Source of the DNA: Metabacillus halosaccharovorans
GTDB lineage: Bacteria; Bacillota; Bacilli; Bacillales; Bacillaceae
Assembly (NCBI RefSeq): GCF_002019635.1
Contig: NZ_KV917371.1
Coordinates: 930,001 to 994,000 of the forward strand
DNA length: 64,000 nucleotides
Reading direction: 5' to 3'
Part shown: piece after piece, positions 53,151 to 61,285 of the stretch
Position numbering within the stretch: the first letter of the stretch is position 1
Layout: each line of letters opens with the position of its first letter
Notes under the pieces: model-generated
The model's database searches: none
Told to the model about the DNA's origin: nothing
Seen by the model: only the letters and a program-made list of their open reading frames with translations
Made by a program: the position numbers and the translations under genes

Positions 53151-55349
53151 TTAACTCAACAACTTCCGTATCTCATGCTCAGGCAATGGCTTTCTAAAAA
53201 AGAACCCTTGTCCCAGTTTACAGTTATTTTTCAATAAAAAGTCTACTTGTTTCTTTTCCTCAATCCCCTCGGCAATGACGGTGAAATTCATAATATGTCC
53301 CATATCAATGATGGCTTTTGCAATTGAGCCATTGTGAATTGGGTCCAGAATATCATCGACGAATGACTTATCAACTTTGATTTTATCAATCGGCAGATGC
53401 TTTAAATAGCTTAATGAGGAGTAACCTTTGCCAAAATCATCAATTGCGATTTTGACTCCAAGTTGTTTTAGCTCTTTCAATATGACAATCGAGTGATTGA
53501 TATTTTGCATAATGCTTTCCGTAATTTCAAGCTCAAACATGTTGGGATCGACATTATATTCTTCCAATACCTGCTTCACACTGCTGACAAATTCCTGTGC
53601 CTGCATTTGACGTACGGAAATATTAACAGCCATCTTGATTGATCCATGACCATGTTGTTTCCATTGATTATGATCTTTACATACTTGTTGTAAAATCCAT
53701 TTTCCAATTTGAATAATCAATCCTGTTTCTTCAGCAATCGGAATAAATTCCACCGGAGAAATTGAACCAAGTTTTGGATGCTCCCAACGAATTAAGGCCT
53801 CCACTCCAATAATGGTACCTGTTTCCAGTTCAAACTGAGGCTGGTACACCATGTTAAACTGATTTGTATCAAGTGCTTTTCTCAGTCCAACCTCAAGGAC
53901 CATTTTTCTTGTTGATTGGGTGTTAAGACCCTCATTATAGTATTGATAATTATTTTTTCCACGCTCTTTTGCCAAATACATAGCGGTATCCGCATTTTTA
54001 ATCAACGTTTCCTGATCTTTTCCATCATAAGGATAAAGACTAATACCGATGCTGGCTGTCACAAAAACTTCTTCACAATGAACAAAGAACGGGCGAGAAA
54101 AGTCATCAATTATTTGCTGAGCAATTTTTTCGATTTCGTCCTTTTTCATTCCCTCTAAAAGGATTAAGAATTCATCTCCCCCTTGCCGGGAAACAAGACC
54201 ATCACTTTTCACTGTATTACGTATGCGATCTGCAACATCCTTTAATAAAAGATCTCCAGTTGAATGTCCTTTTGTATCATTAATCACCTTAAAACGATCC
54301 AAATCTAAAAATAAGACAGCAAGCTCTTGGTTTTCACCATTTGTTGTTAAACTGTTGATTAAATGCTCTTTGAACATGTTCCGATTAGGAAGATTTGTAA
54401 CAGAATCATAATAGGCCATATTGTGGATCAATTGCTGAGCTTTTTTTCGTTCGGTTATATCTCGGCCGACTACAAGCTTTGCGATTCTTCCTTCGTACAA
54501 TATTTTCATAAGAGAAACTTCTGCATCAATCACATCACCATTTGATAATAAAAGCTGACATTCGAAGTAATTTTTTTCAATATTATTGTCATTGTCATCC
54601 ATCTCCTGAACTATGTCCTTAATGCTTCTCACATTCTCTGTAGAGACAAATTCCAGTACATGTCGCCCAATAATATCAGACGTGCCAAAAAGCTCATTTC
54701 CCGCTTTATTAATAAACACAAACTTCCAATCCCTAATAACAGCGATAATATCAGGAGACATTTCTACTAATCCCCGGTAACGCTCCTCCCGCTCCATTTG
54801 CTCTGTTACATCAAATAATACACTTGTAAAATCGACAAAGTCCCCTTTTTCATCATAAGCCGGAATACCCCGATCGCGAATCCAGCGTACCTTTCCATCC
54901 GGCCGAACAATACGATAAAAGCTCGTGACAGGCTCCTTCTTAGTCAATAGCTGCAACCGCTCTTCAATAACCTTCTGATCCTCCGGAAGAACAACCTTTC
55001 TCCATAAAAGCTGATCACGATAAAATTCTTCCAGGGAATGCCCATACAATTTTTCAATCCCTGGTGTAATCATTAAATGATCTTTTTTCATATCATGCGA
55101 CCATATTGCGACATCTAGTGAATCAAAAATATATCTTAACCGTTCATTACTATGTTTGAGTTCTTTCGTCGTTTTGTTCATCACATAACTAAGAATTAAG
55201 ATGAAAACAACCGTTACAAAGGAGATGGTAATATGTAGTATTGAAAAAGCAATATGTTTAATAGGAAGGAAAAAATCTGCAACTAAAACGAATATCTCAA
55301 CTAAAACAAATATGCTGATCAACAACCACTTTATTTTCAGCAAAAACAT
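53151..55349 (-). CDS. Membrane PAS-PAS-GGDEF-EAL cyclic-di-GMP enzyme
   Basis: 732 residues. Two N-terminal membrane helices (LLISIFVLVEIFVLVADFFL, ILHITISFVTVVFILILSYV), two PAS domains (about 70-185 and 190-305), GGDEF domain with the intact active site RQGGDEFLILLE and substrate loop FLDLDRFKVIND, then EAL domain with GVEALIRWEHP, DDFGKGYSSLSYLKHLP and DKIKVDKSF. Both active sites look intact, so it may make and break c-di-GMP under PAS control. The same window has a c-di-GMP-I-like riboswitch at 5955-6021, but a direct link is not shown. Single gene. Confidence 0.93.
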   Translation of the reverse strand: MFLLKIKWLLISIFVLVEIFVLVADFFLPIKHIAFSILHITISFVTVVFILILSYVMNKTTKELKHSNERLRYIFDSLDVAIWSHDMKKDHLMITPGIEKLYGHSLEEFYRDQLLWRKVVLPEDQKVIEERLQLLTKKEPVTSFYRIVRPDGKVRWIRDRGIPAYDEKGDFVDFTSVLFDVTEQMEREERYRGLVEMSPDIIAVIRDWKFVFINKAGNELFGTSDIIGRHVLEFVSTENVRSIKDIVQEMDDNDNNIEKNYFECQLLLSNGDVIDAEVSLMKILYEGRIAKLVVGRDITERKKAQQLIHNMAYYDSVTNLPNRNMFKEHLINSLTTNGENQELAVLFLDLDRFKVINDTKGHSTGDLLLKDVADRIRNTVKSDGLVSRQGGDEFLILLEGMKKDEIEKIAQQIIDDFSRPFFVHCEEVFVTASIGISLYPYDGKDQETLIKNADTAMYLAKERGKNNYQYYNEGLNTQSTRKMVLEVGLRKALDTNQFNMVYQPQFELETGTIIGVEALIRWEHPKLGSISPVEFIPIAEETGLIIQIGKWILQQVCKDHNQWKQHGHGSIKMAVNISVRQMQAQEFVSSVKQVLEEYNVDPNMFELEITESIMQNINHSIVILKELKQLGVKIAIDDFGKGYSSLSYLKHLPIDKIKVDKSFVDDILDPIHNGSIAKAIIDMGHIMNFTVIAEGIEEKKQVDFLLKNNCKLGQGFFFRKPLPEHEIRKLLS

Positions 55350-55885
55350 TTGAAACCACCTCCCCTTTCTTTTAAAACAAAATTTAATAATAGCATATTA
55401 TCTCCCATTATACATGATGCTATGTCAAAATCGAGGACAACTGAACAAAAGCGCAAGCGCCTTGATCAGTCCCGACAAGCATAAGACGATTTAGAATAGA
55501 AGGCGTTCTTTGCCTTCAATTCTAAATTGGCTAGACCATAGAGGGGCTAGGCGCTGGAGCTGGATGTCGCGCGCTTATCCACAGTTCATAGAAATTTATA
55601 ATTTCCTACACAACTAGGAAAGCAGTCTCCTTTTTTGTATACTATTTTAGTAGAAAAGATTGACAAGGTTAGACACAAAACTACATGAAGCAGTTTCAAC
55701 TTCTTTAAAAATTGAAGCAATTAAAATAGTCATTTTTTCGCGAACCAACGCTTATAATGGAAACATGCCTATTAAGGGACATGTACATTTGTGAAAATGC
55801 AAACAAGGTTAGTCAAGATGAAAACAAGCAGCCGTAATGCTGAACGATATGAAAACATGATGTAATTTAAAAGGAGGATCACAAT
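55350..55885. other. Gene-free region with Bacillus-type repeat
   Basis: Upstream of two divergent genes. The repeat at 55446-55575 fills part of it. TATAAT at about 55751 may be the -10 of the SPFH-like operon. No coding signal. Confidence 0.5.
55446..55575. repeat. Bacillus-type GCGCAAGCGCC repeat
   Basis: AAAAGCGCAAGCGCCTTGAT, a long inner hairpin (TTAGAATAGAAGGC with GCCTTCAATTCTAAA), then GGGGCTAGGCGCTGGAGCTG. I recall this as a common intergenic element in Bacillus relatives. Confidence 0.75.
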
Positions 55886-56818
55886 ATGAATCTCATCGAT
55901 GTTCAACCAGTCAAATTTAGCTTTTTTGAAAAACCGCCAGCTTCATCTATGAATCAAGCGTTTGTTTATACAAATGAACAAAACAACTATCAAGTTGTTA
56001 AAAATGGTGACCGCTTAAGCCGCAGTGATCTTCGTGCCGGAAAATACACGAAGGTGTACATTGTTAACATGGCAACACAGAGTTTTCAATGTGAAGAAGA
56101 GTATCCTTCATTAGATAGAGGCCGTGACTTTTTGATTGATCTTTCCATTGATTACAAAGTGGTTGATCCGATCTCCCTTGTTCAACAAGGTGCAGGTGAA
56201 ATTGTAACATATATTAAAAAGAAGCTTCCTTACTGGCTTGAGGAAATCACAACCGATTACTCGATCTCAGATTCCAAGAGGGTGAAAAAGCATATTGAGG
56301 ATCTGCATGAACACTCTTCCATGGTAGCCGGTTTAAAGCAGGTTGGGGTTGTGATTTCTGATATTAATGTTCTCGTCAAACAAAGTCAACGGGATCAAGA
56401 GCATGACAAACAATATTGGAAGCAGGATCAAGATAGTGAGCTTAGATTGCACGAAAAAGAAATTAAAATGCGTGAGGCCCGCTTTGTTGCAGGCGAAATT
56501 CAAAGAGAGATCGAAAAAGGAAATCTTCTTAATGCCCTTTTCATTGCTGAAGATAATAAAGCTGCATTAGAAGTTGTCCAAACCCGCATTCATAATGAAG
56601 AAGCGTTCAGGCTTGAGGTACAACACCAGGTGAAAAACCTGATGATGGACCCTACTGTTGATAAAGTCGAAATCGATAGGCAAGTAGAAAAAATCAAAAC
56701 TTATTTTCCTTATGAATTTAGTGGCGGAGACAACCAGACCCGCCTTTCAATGAGAACGCCTGAAGAGGATCAGCTGGATGATTTACGTGATCGCTATCAA
56801 TCGGCTAAAGGGGAGTAA
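55886..56818 (+). CDS. SPFH/prohibitin-like cytoplasmic protein
   Basis: 310 residues, ATG behind AGGAGG. No signal peptide or membrane helix. Residues about 1-170 look like an SPFH core (GRDFLIDLSIDYKVVDPISL, IVTYIKKKLPYWLEEITTDY). Residues 180-290 are a long charged helix region (HEKEIKMREARFVAGEIQRE). SPFH proteins form membrane-linked oligomers. Lacking its own anchor, it may depend on the membrane protein encoded next, whose gene starts 5 bases after this stop. Confidence 0.65.
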   Translation: MNLIDVQPVKFSFFEKPPASSMNQAFVYTNEQNNYQVVKNGDRLSRSDLRAGKYTKVYIVNMATQSFQCEEEYPSLDRGRDFLIDLSIDYKVVDPISLVQQGAGEIVTYIKKKLPYWLEEITTDYSISDSKRVKKHIEDLHEHSSMVAGLKQVGVVISDINVLVKQSQRDQEHDKQYWKQDQDSELRLHEKEIKMREARFVAGEIQREIEKGNLLNALFIAEDNKAALEVVQTRIHNEEAFRLEVQHQVKNLMMDPTVDKVEIDRQVEKIKTYFPYEFSGGDNQTRLSMRTPEEDQLDDLRDRYQSAKGE

Positions 56819-56823
56819 CGAGA

Positions 56824-57612
56824 GTGGAAACCATACTTCAGCAACTATACTGGCTGTGGGTACCACTTGCTCTGCTACCCATTTGGCTCAGAATTGCTAT
56901 TTTTACGTTTACCGTCATCATTCTCATGCGGCCTATTCTTTTTCATTTAGCACCAAGGCTCATCCATTGGGGCAGTATTTTACTGCATAAAGCCGTTTAT
57001 TACTTGTCCTATCCGGTAATGGTGTTATTTCATAGAATGCTGACCAAAAGGAGAAAACAAGGGGACTACTCGATTCCTTCCTGGATCGAAGGAGTTGAAG
57101 AACTTTTTGCTTTTCTCTTAAAAACATCCAGCAAAACAGAAGGTCTCACAAAAAAGCGTACGCGAAACAAAGCCAAATGGAAAAGGACATTCCGTCTTGT
57201 TGGATTTGCCCTTGCCATACTATTGCCACTTGCCATCATCAATAACCCGACAAGCTCCTACTCCCAAACGTGGGACCGCTTTGACAAATGGATGACAGAA
57301 GAAAAAGTCCAAAACGACCTAGGCTTTGACATTAAAAACTATCAAGGAACTTTTCTAGCAAAAATGGATGAAGTAAGTGCAAAGGTGAATCCAAAGGAAT
57401 ACACCTTAACAGACCAATACAAAACCAGCGGCGGTAACATCCGCGCCAATCCTACGCTAGACGCCAAAATCGTTGCAGCCATCATCAAAGACGAAACCGT
57501 CACATACCTCGACGAACAAAAAACCGACAACAGCGGCATCACATGGCTCAAAGTCGAAACAAAAACCGGCAAAACCGGCTGGATCTCCGGAAGAATTGTC
57601 CAAGAAAAATAA
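56824..57612 (+). CDS. Membrane protein with extracellular SH3b domain
   Basis: 262 residues, GTG start behind GGGGAG. Two N-terminal membrane segments (LWVPLALLPIWLRIAIFTFT, ILLHKAVYYLSYPVMVLF), a basic cytoplasmic loop, and a third segment (VGFALAILLPLAIINN). The C-terminal 70 residues are an SH3b domain (GGNIRANPTLDAKIVAAIIK, TWLKVETKTGKTGWISGRIV) that should face the wall. Operon with the SPFH-like gene. Together they suggest a membrane scaffold touching the wall; function unknown. Confidence 0.78.
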   Translation: METILQQLYWLWVPLALLPIWLRIAIFTFTVIILMRPILFHLAPRLIHWGSILLHKAVYYLSYPVMVLFHRMLTKRRKQGDYSIPSWIEGVEELFAFLLKTSSKTEGLTKKRTRNKAKWKRTFRLVGFALAILLPLAIINNPTSSYSQTWDRFDKWMTEEKVQNDLGFDIKNYQGTFLAKMDEVSAKVNPKEYTLTDQYKTSGGNIRANPTLDAKIVAAIIKDETVTYLDEQKTDNSGITWLKVETKTGKTGWISGRIVQEK

Positions 57613-57637
57613 TGTCGCACGGTGGTTGGCTGGGTTT

Positions 57638-57818
57638 GGGTCGGGGGGACAGGTTCCTTGTCCCAACCGCCTGGGCTAAGTGCAATACAACCGAAGTTTA
57701 ACCCTAACAATAAACCTTTCCAGGTACATTGTTAGGGTTTTTTCTTTGTCTTTCGGTCAGGGGGGTGCACCTCAGTTCCTTGTCCCAGATGGGACGAGAA
57801 ACCTGTCCCCCTGGTCCG
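57638..57818. repeat. Repeat copies 7 and 8 flanking a terminator
   Basis: Copy 7 is at 57638-57668. Copy 8 (57755-57818) is a compound form with CAGTTCCTTGTCCC and then an inverted ACCTGTCCCCCTGGTCC. The terminator at 57700-57743 lies between them. Confidence 0.75.
57700..57743 (+). terminator. Intrinsic terminator
   Basis: AACCCTAACAAT pairs with ATTGTTAGGGTT (12 bp), followed by T tract. It ends the SPFH/SH3b operon. Confidence 0.9.
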
Positions 57819-57889
57819 AAATTTTTTTCATTTTCACGCTACTCTCCTCCCCTTTTTTTATATATAAAGGGCGAAAGGAGGTGATCAGC

Positions 57890-58108
57890 ATGGCAAGTCA
57901 AGTTATCCTTGATTCACAATTAAGTCTTGTGTTCGACATGGGCATGGACGAAGATGGCAAAGTTATTTTAAAGCGTAAAAATTACAACAATGTGAAAACA
58001 ACTGCAACACCTGATGAGTTGCTTCAGGTTGCTCAAGCCCTAGCTAGCTTACAAACTGAAACACTTTCATCTATCGAGCGAAACGACTCTAACCAAATTA
58101 ACCCTTAA
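57890..58108 (+). CDS. DUF1659 family small protein
   Basis: 72 residues. ATG behind AAAGGAGGTGATC, an almost full match to the 16S rRNA end, so strong translation is expected. Sequence SLVFDMGMDEDGKVILKRKN and TPDELLQVAQALASLQ matches the family. Cytoplasmic beta-beta-beta-helix. Unknown function, but nearly always followed by a DUF2922 gene, as here. Confidence 0.88.
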   Translation: MASQVILDSQLSLVFDMGMDEDGKVILKRKNYNNVKTTATPDELLQVAQALASLQTETLSSIERNDSNQINP

Positions 58109-58149
58109 TCGCATGAGCGTTTGGGACTTGAAAGAAAGGAGGTGACCAC

Positions 58150-58368
58150 ATGGCAAAAACATTAGAGCTTCAATTTTTAAACACAGATGGAAAAACAGTC
58201 AAGCTTAACGTTGACTCTCCTATCGAACCTGTTGATTCGGCTGCAATCAATGCAGCAATGGATGACATCTTAGCGAGCAATATCTTCTTCACAACCGGTG
58301 GCGAATTTGTAGCTAAGAAAGGTGCGCGTATCGTTGAGCGTAATGTAACAGATGTTGGACTTGCTTAA
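58150..58368 (+). CDS. DUF2922 family small protein
   Basis: 72 residues, ATG behind AAGGAGGTG. KTLELQFLNTDGKTVKLNVD and PIEPVDSAAINAAMDDIL fit the family. Second gene of the operon. Its similar size and fold pattern to the DUF1659 protein suggest a pair acting together. Confidence 0.88.
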   Translation: MAKTLELQFLNTDGKTVKLNVDSPIEPVDSAAINAAMDDILASNIFFTTGGEFVAKKGARIVERNVTDVGLA

Positions 58369-58453
58369 ACCAATTGAGGGCTGACGAGGTATCTTTCTTC
58401 TTGTCAGCTCTTTGTCGTTTATACTTTTATCCTAAACGAAATGGGGTGAAAAA

Positions 58454-58594
58454 ATGGATCAATGGTTATCGGTTATTAGCGAGCTTGGCTTTCCTATTGT
58501 GGTGACACTTTATTTGCTCAATAGGATCGAAAGCAAGCTTGATACGCTAAATCATTCCATTCAGATGCTGCCAACGCAGTTAGGGAAAAATTAA
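58454..58594 (+). CDS. yvrJ: YvrJ family small membrane protein
   Basis: 46 residues, ATG behind GGGGTG. MDQWLSVISELGFPIVVTLY then LLNRIESKLDTLNHSI: one membrane helix and a short amphipathic tail. It matches the YvrJ family, often found with DUF1659 and DUF2922 genes. Function unknown. Confidence 0.85.
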   Translation: MDQWLSVISELGFPIVVTLYLLNRIESKLDTLNHSIQMLPTQLGKN

Positions 58595-58605
58595 TCAGAT
58601 AGTAC

Positions 58606-58640
58606 TAAGGAGAATCGCATGGGGCGGTTCTCCTTTTTTG
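58606..58640 (+). terminator. Intrinsic terminator
   Basis: AGGAGAATCGC pairs with GCGGTTCTCCT (one G-T pair), then T6. It ends the three-gene operon. Confidence 0.88.
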
Positions 58641-58654
58641 AATAGACGAAAAAT

Positions 58655-58683
58655 TGGGTCAAGGAACCTGTCCCCCTGACCCA
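58655..58683 (-). repeat. Dispersed repeat, copy 9
   Basis: GGGTCAAGGAACCTGTCCCCCTGACCC, same orientation as copy 4, with GGGTCA/TGACCC outer arms. Confidence 0.85.
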
Positions 58684-58758
58684 CAATATGCTAATATAAT
58701 AAAAGTGCATAACTTTGAATAGTATTTAATGAAGAATAAAATAATGAGGGGTGTTTGG

Positions 58759-60162
58759 ATGAACCTGATTGAGAGTATGATTAATGGGACGAATACATTA
58801 TTGTGGTCTTATGTATTAATTATTATGTTAATAGGATTAGGGCTGTATTTTACGTTTAGGACAAAGTTTGTTCAGTTTCGCTTATTTGGTGAAATGGTTC
58901 GTTTATTAGGGGAAGGTGCAAGGGCTGATAAAAAAGGTGTGTCATCCTTCCAGGCATTTTGTATTAGTACAGCTTCCCGTGTTGGTACAGGGAACTTAGC
59001 CGGTGTTGCGATTGCGATTACAACGGGTGGACCCGGAGCTGTATTTTGGATGTGGCTTATCGCACTTATCGGATCTGCTTCTGCGTTTGTAGAAAGTACA
59101 TTAGCACAAATTTATAAAGTAAAAGATGGCGACACATTCCGTGGTGGTCCTGCTTACTACATGGAAAAAGCGTTAAATGCCCGCTGGATGGGTGTGACGT
59201 TTGCGGTGTTAATTACGCTTACCTTCGGATTAGCCTTTAACTCTGTTCAAGCCAATACGATCACGAGTGCTTTTCACTCATCATTCGGGATTAACAAAGT
59301 TTTAATTGCGGTTATTTTATCGATCATTACCGCTATCATTATTTTCGGCGGAATCAAAAGAATCGCAAGAGTATCAGAGATTATTGTGCCAGTTATGGCT
59401 GGAGCTTATATTTTAATTGCACTTTTCATTATGATTATTAATATTACAGAAATTCCTAGTGTATTTGTTTTAATCTTCGAAAGTGCCTTTGGATTGCAGG
59501 AAGCTGCTGGTGGTGCATTAGGTGCTGCGATGATGAATGGAATTAAACGAGGATTGTTTTCAAATGAGGCAGGAATGGGTAGTGCGCCAAACGCTGCTGC
59601 TACAGCTGATGTTAGCCACCCTGTTAAACAAGGTCTTATCCAATCTCTTGGTGTCTTCGTTGATACCCTGATTATTTGTAGTTCCACTGCGTTTATCATT
59701 TTGCTAAGCGGATTATATACTTCACCAGAATCAGACGGTATTGTGTTAACTCAACAAGCACTTGAAACATCAATGGGAACATGGGCTGGTATTTTCTTAT
59801 CAATTATCGTGCTTATGTTTGCCTTCAGTTCCATTGTAGGAAACTATTATTACGGTGAATCAAATATTGAATTCATCAACAACAATAAATTATTCCTTAA
59901 CATCTATCGTGTTGCTGTAGTAGCAATGGTTGCATTCGGTTCTTTAGCTTCATTAAGTTTTGTATGGAGTCTAGCTGACTTGTTCATGGGACTAATGGCC
60001 ATTATCAACCTAATCGCGATTACGCTTCTCGGTAAAATCGCCTTTTCTGCTCTATCAGACTATACGAAGCAACGTGCAGCCGGAAAGAACCCTACTTTTA
60101 CGGCAGATTCAATTGAAGGGTTGAAAAATGTTGAGGCTTGGGGCAAGGCTTCAGAAGAATAA
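58759..60162 (+). CDS. Alanine/glycine:cation symporter (AGCS family)
   Basis: ATG 58759 behind GAGGGGTG; the earlier ATG at 58729 lacks a site. 467 residues, about 10-11 membrane helices. Family motifs GVSSFQAFCISTASRVGTGN followed by LAGVAIAITTGGPGA, and ESTLAQIYK, GGPAYYMEK, GLFSNEAGMGSAPNAAATA. Takes up alanine or glycine with Na+ or H+. Single gene with a terminator at 60177-60200. Confidence 0.94.
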   Translation: MNLIESMINGTNTLLWSYVLIIMLIGLGLYFTFRTKFVQFRLFGEMVRLLGEGARADKKGVSSFQAFCISTASRVGTGNLAGVAIAITTGGPGAVFWMWLIALIGSASAFVESTLAQIYKVKDGDTFRGGPAYYMEKALNARWMGVTFAVLITLTFGLAFNSVQANTITSAFHSSFGINKVLIAVILSIITAIIIFGGIKRIARVSEIIVPVMAGAYILIALFIMIINITEIPSVFVLIFESAFGLQEAAGGALGAAMMNGIKRGLFSNEAGMGSAPNAAATADVSHPVKQGLIQSLGVFVDTLIICSSTAFIILLSGLYTSPESDGIVLTQQALETSMGTWAGIFLSIIVLMFAFSSIVGNYYYGESNIEFINNNKLFLNIYRVAVVAMVAFGSLASLSFVWSLADLFMGLMAIINLIAITLLGKIAFSALSDYTKQRAAGKNPTFTADSIEGLKNVEAWGKASEE

Positions 60163-60176
60163 AGGATTAATAACAA

Positions 60177-60200
60177 GGCTGACTCATCATGGGTCAGCCT
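60177..60200 (+). terminator. Terminator-like hairpin
   Basis: AGGCTGAC pairs with GTCAGCCT around TCATCATG, followed by a weak T tract. Confidence 0.65.
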
Positions 60201-60211
60201 GTTTGTTACGC

Positions 60212-61285
60212 TTATACAAAATGAAGTTGTTTTTTCTCAGCTCTGGTTTGGGATTCCTTTAAGTGAATATATACTTCCTCACCAATAGAAAACATGGCAT
60301 CAAGGTCTTGGTGGATCACCCACTGCTCATCTTCTATTGTAACCGTATAGTGAATTTCTTTTCCTTGATACTGCACATTCGTAATAACTCCTTTTATACC
60401 ATCTTCTCTAAACGAGATTTCAAGCTGTTCCGGACGGGCAGGAAAAATGTTTTTCCCTCTTAATTCTGATGTTGCAGACGTTCCATCCCATTTAATTGCA
60501 TGCTGGTGGAAAGGATAAAATTCGGTCCCTTCCCATTTACCCTGGATTAAGTTCGCTTTTCCAACAAAGGAGGCAACAAATGGTGATGTTGGCGAGCTGT
60601 AAATTTCCTTTGGCGCGCCTACTTGTTCTATTTTTCCTTTATTCATGACAACAATTTTATCGGCCATTGCCAGTGCCTCACTTTGGTCATGAGTAACATA
60701 CACAATCGAAGCACCCGTCAGATGGTGCAGTTGCTGAATCTCTTTTCGCATCGACATGCGCAATTCAGCATCTAAACTACTTAGCGGTTCATCCATTAAC
60801 AATAAAGCCGGTTTTGGAGCAATCGCACGCGCTAATGCTACCCTCTGTTTTTGACCTCCAGATAGTTCACTCGGCATTCGTTCTCCCAGATGATGCATAT
60901 CTACCATCTTTAATACTTCATCGACTCTAATATCAATGCCCTTTTTAAGATCCTCACTTAAAAATTGATGATGCTTCAACGGAAAACGAATATGGTCCCT
61001 TACATTCATATGCGGCCACAAAGCAAAGGATTGAAACACCATTCCAATGTTACGTTTTTCCGGTGGCAAGAAAGATGTTTCGTTAGCGACTACTTGATTT
61101 TTCATTAATACTTGACCTGAAGTTGGAGAATCAAAACCGGCTAATAAGCGTAGTAATGTCGTTTTTCCGCAGCCTGATGGACCAAGTATCGCAACAAACT
61201 CTCCTTCGTTAATATCAAGATTGATTTGCTGCAGTGCCCGAAATGAACCAAATTTTTTCTCTACATTCTTAATTTGAGTGGTCAT
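60212..61285 (-). CDS. ABC transporter ATP-binding protein (iron/phosphonate type)
   Basis: 357 residues. Walker A GPSGCGKTT, Q-loop MVFQSFALWPHM, signature LSGGQKQRVALARAIA, Walker B LLLMDEPLSSLDAELR, H-loop VTHDQSEA, then a TOBE-like C-terminal regulatory domain. Powers an importer of the FbpC/PotA class. Its start overlaps the permease stop by 17 bases, so translation is coupled. Substrate is either ferric iron or a phosphonate such as 2-aminoethylphosphonate; sequence alone does not decide. Confidence 0.93.
   Translation of the reverse strand: MTTQIKNVEKKFGSFRALQQINLDINEGEFVAILGPSGCGKTTLLRLLAGFDSPTSGQVLMKNQVVANETSFLPPEKRNIGMVFQSFALWPHMNVRDHIRFPLKHHQFLSEDLKKGIDIRVDEVLKMVDMHHLGERMPSELSGGQKQRVALARAIAPKPALLLMDEPLSSLDAELRMSMRKEIQQLHHLTGASIVYVTHDQSEALAMADKIVVMNKGKIEQVGAPKEIYSSPTSPFVASFVGKANLIQGKWEGTEFYPFHQHAIKWDGTSATSELRGKNIFPARPEQLEISFREDGIKGVITNVQYQGKEIHYTVTIEDEQWVIHQDLDAMFSIGEEVYIHLKESQTRAEKKQLHFV

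Noticed and set aside
57680-57889. Longer N-terminus for the DUF1659 protein
   Set aside because: The extension runs through a terminator and repeat copy 8. ATG 57890 has a near-perfect ribosome binding site and gives the family's normal length.
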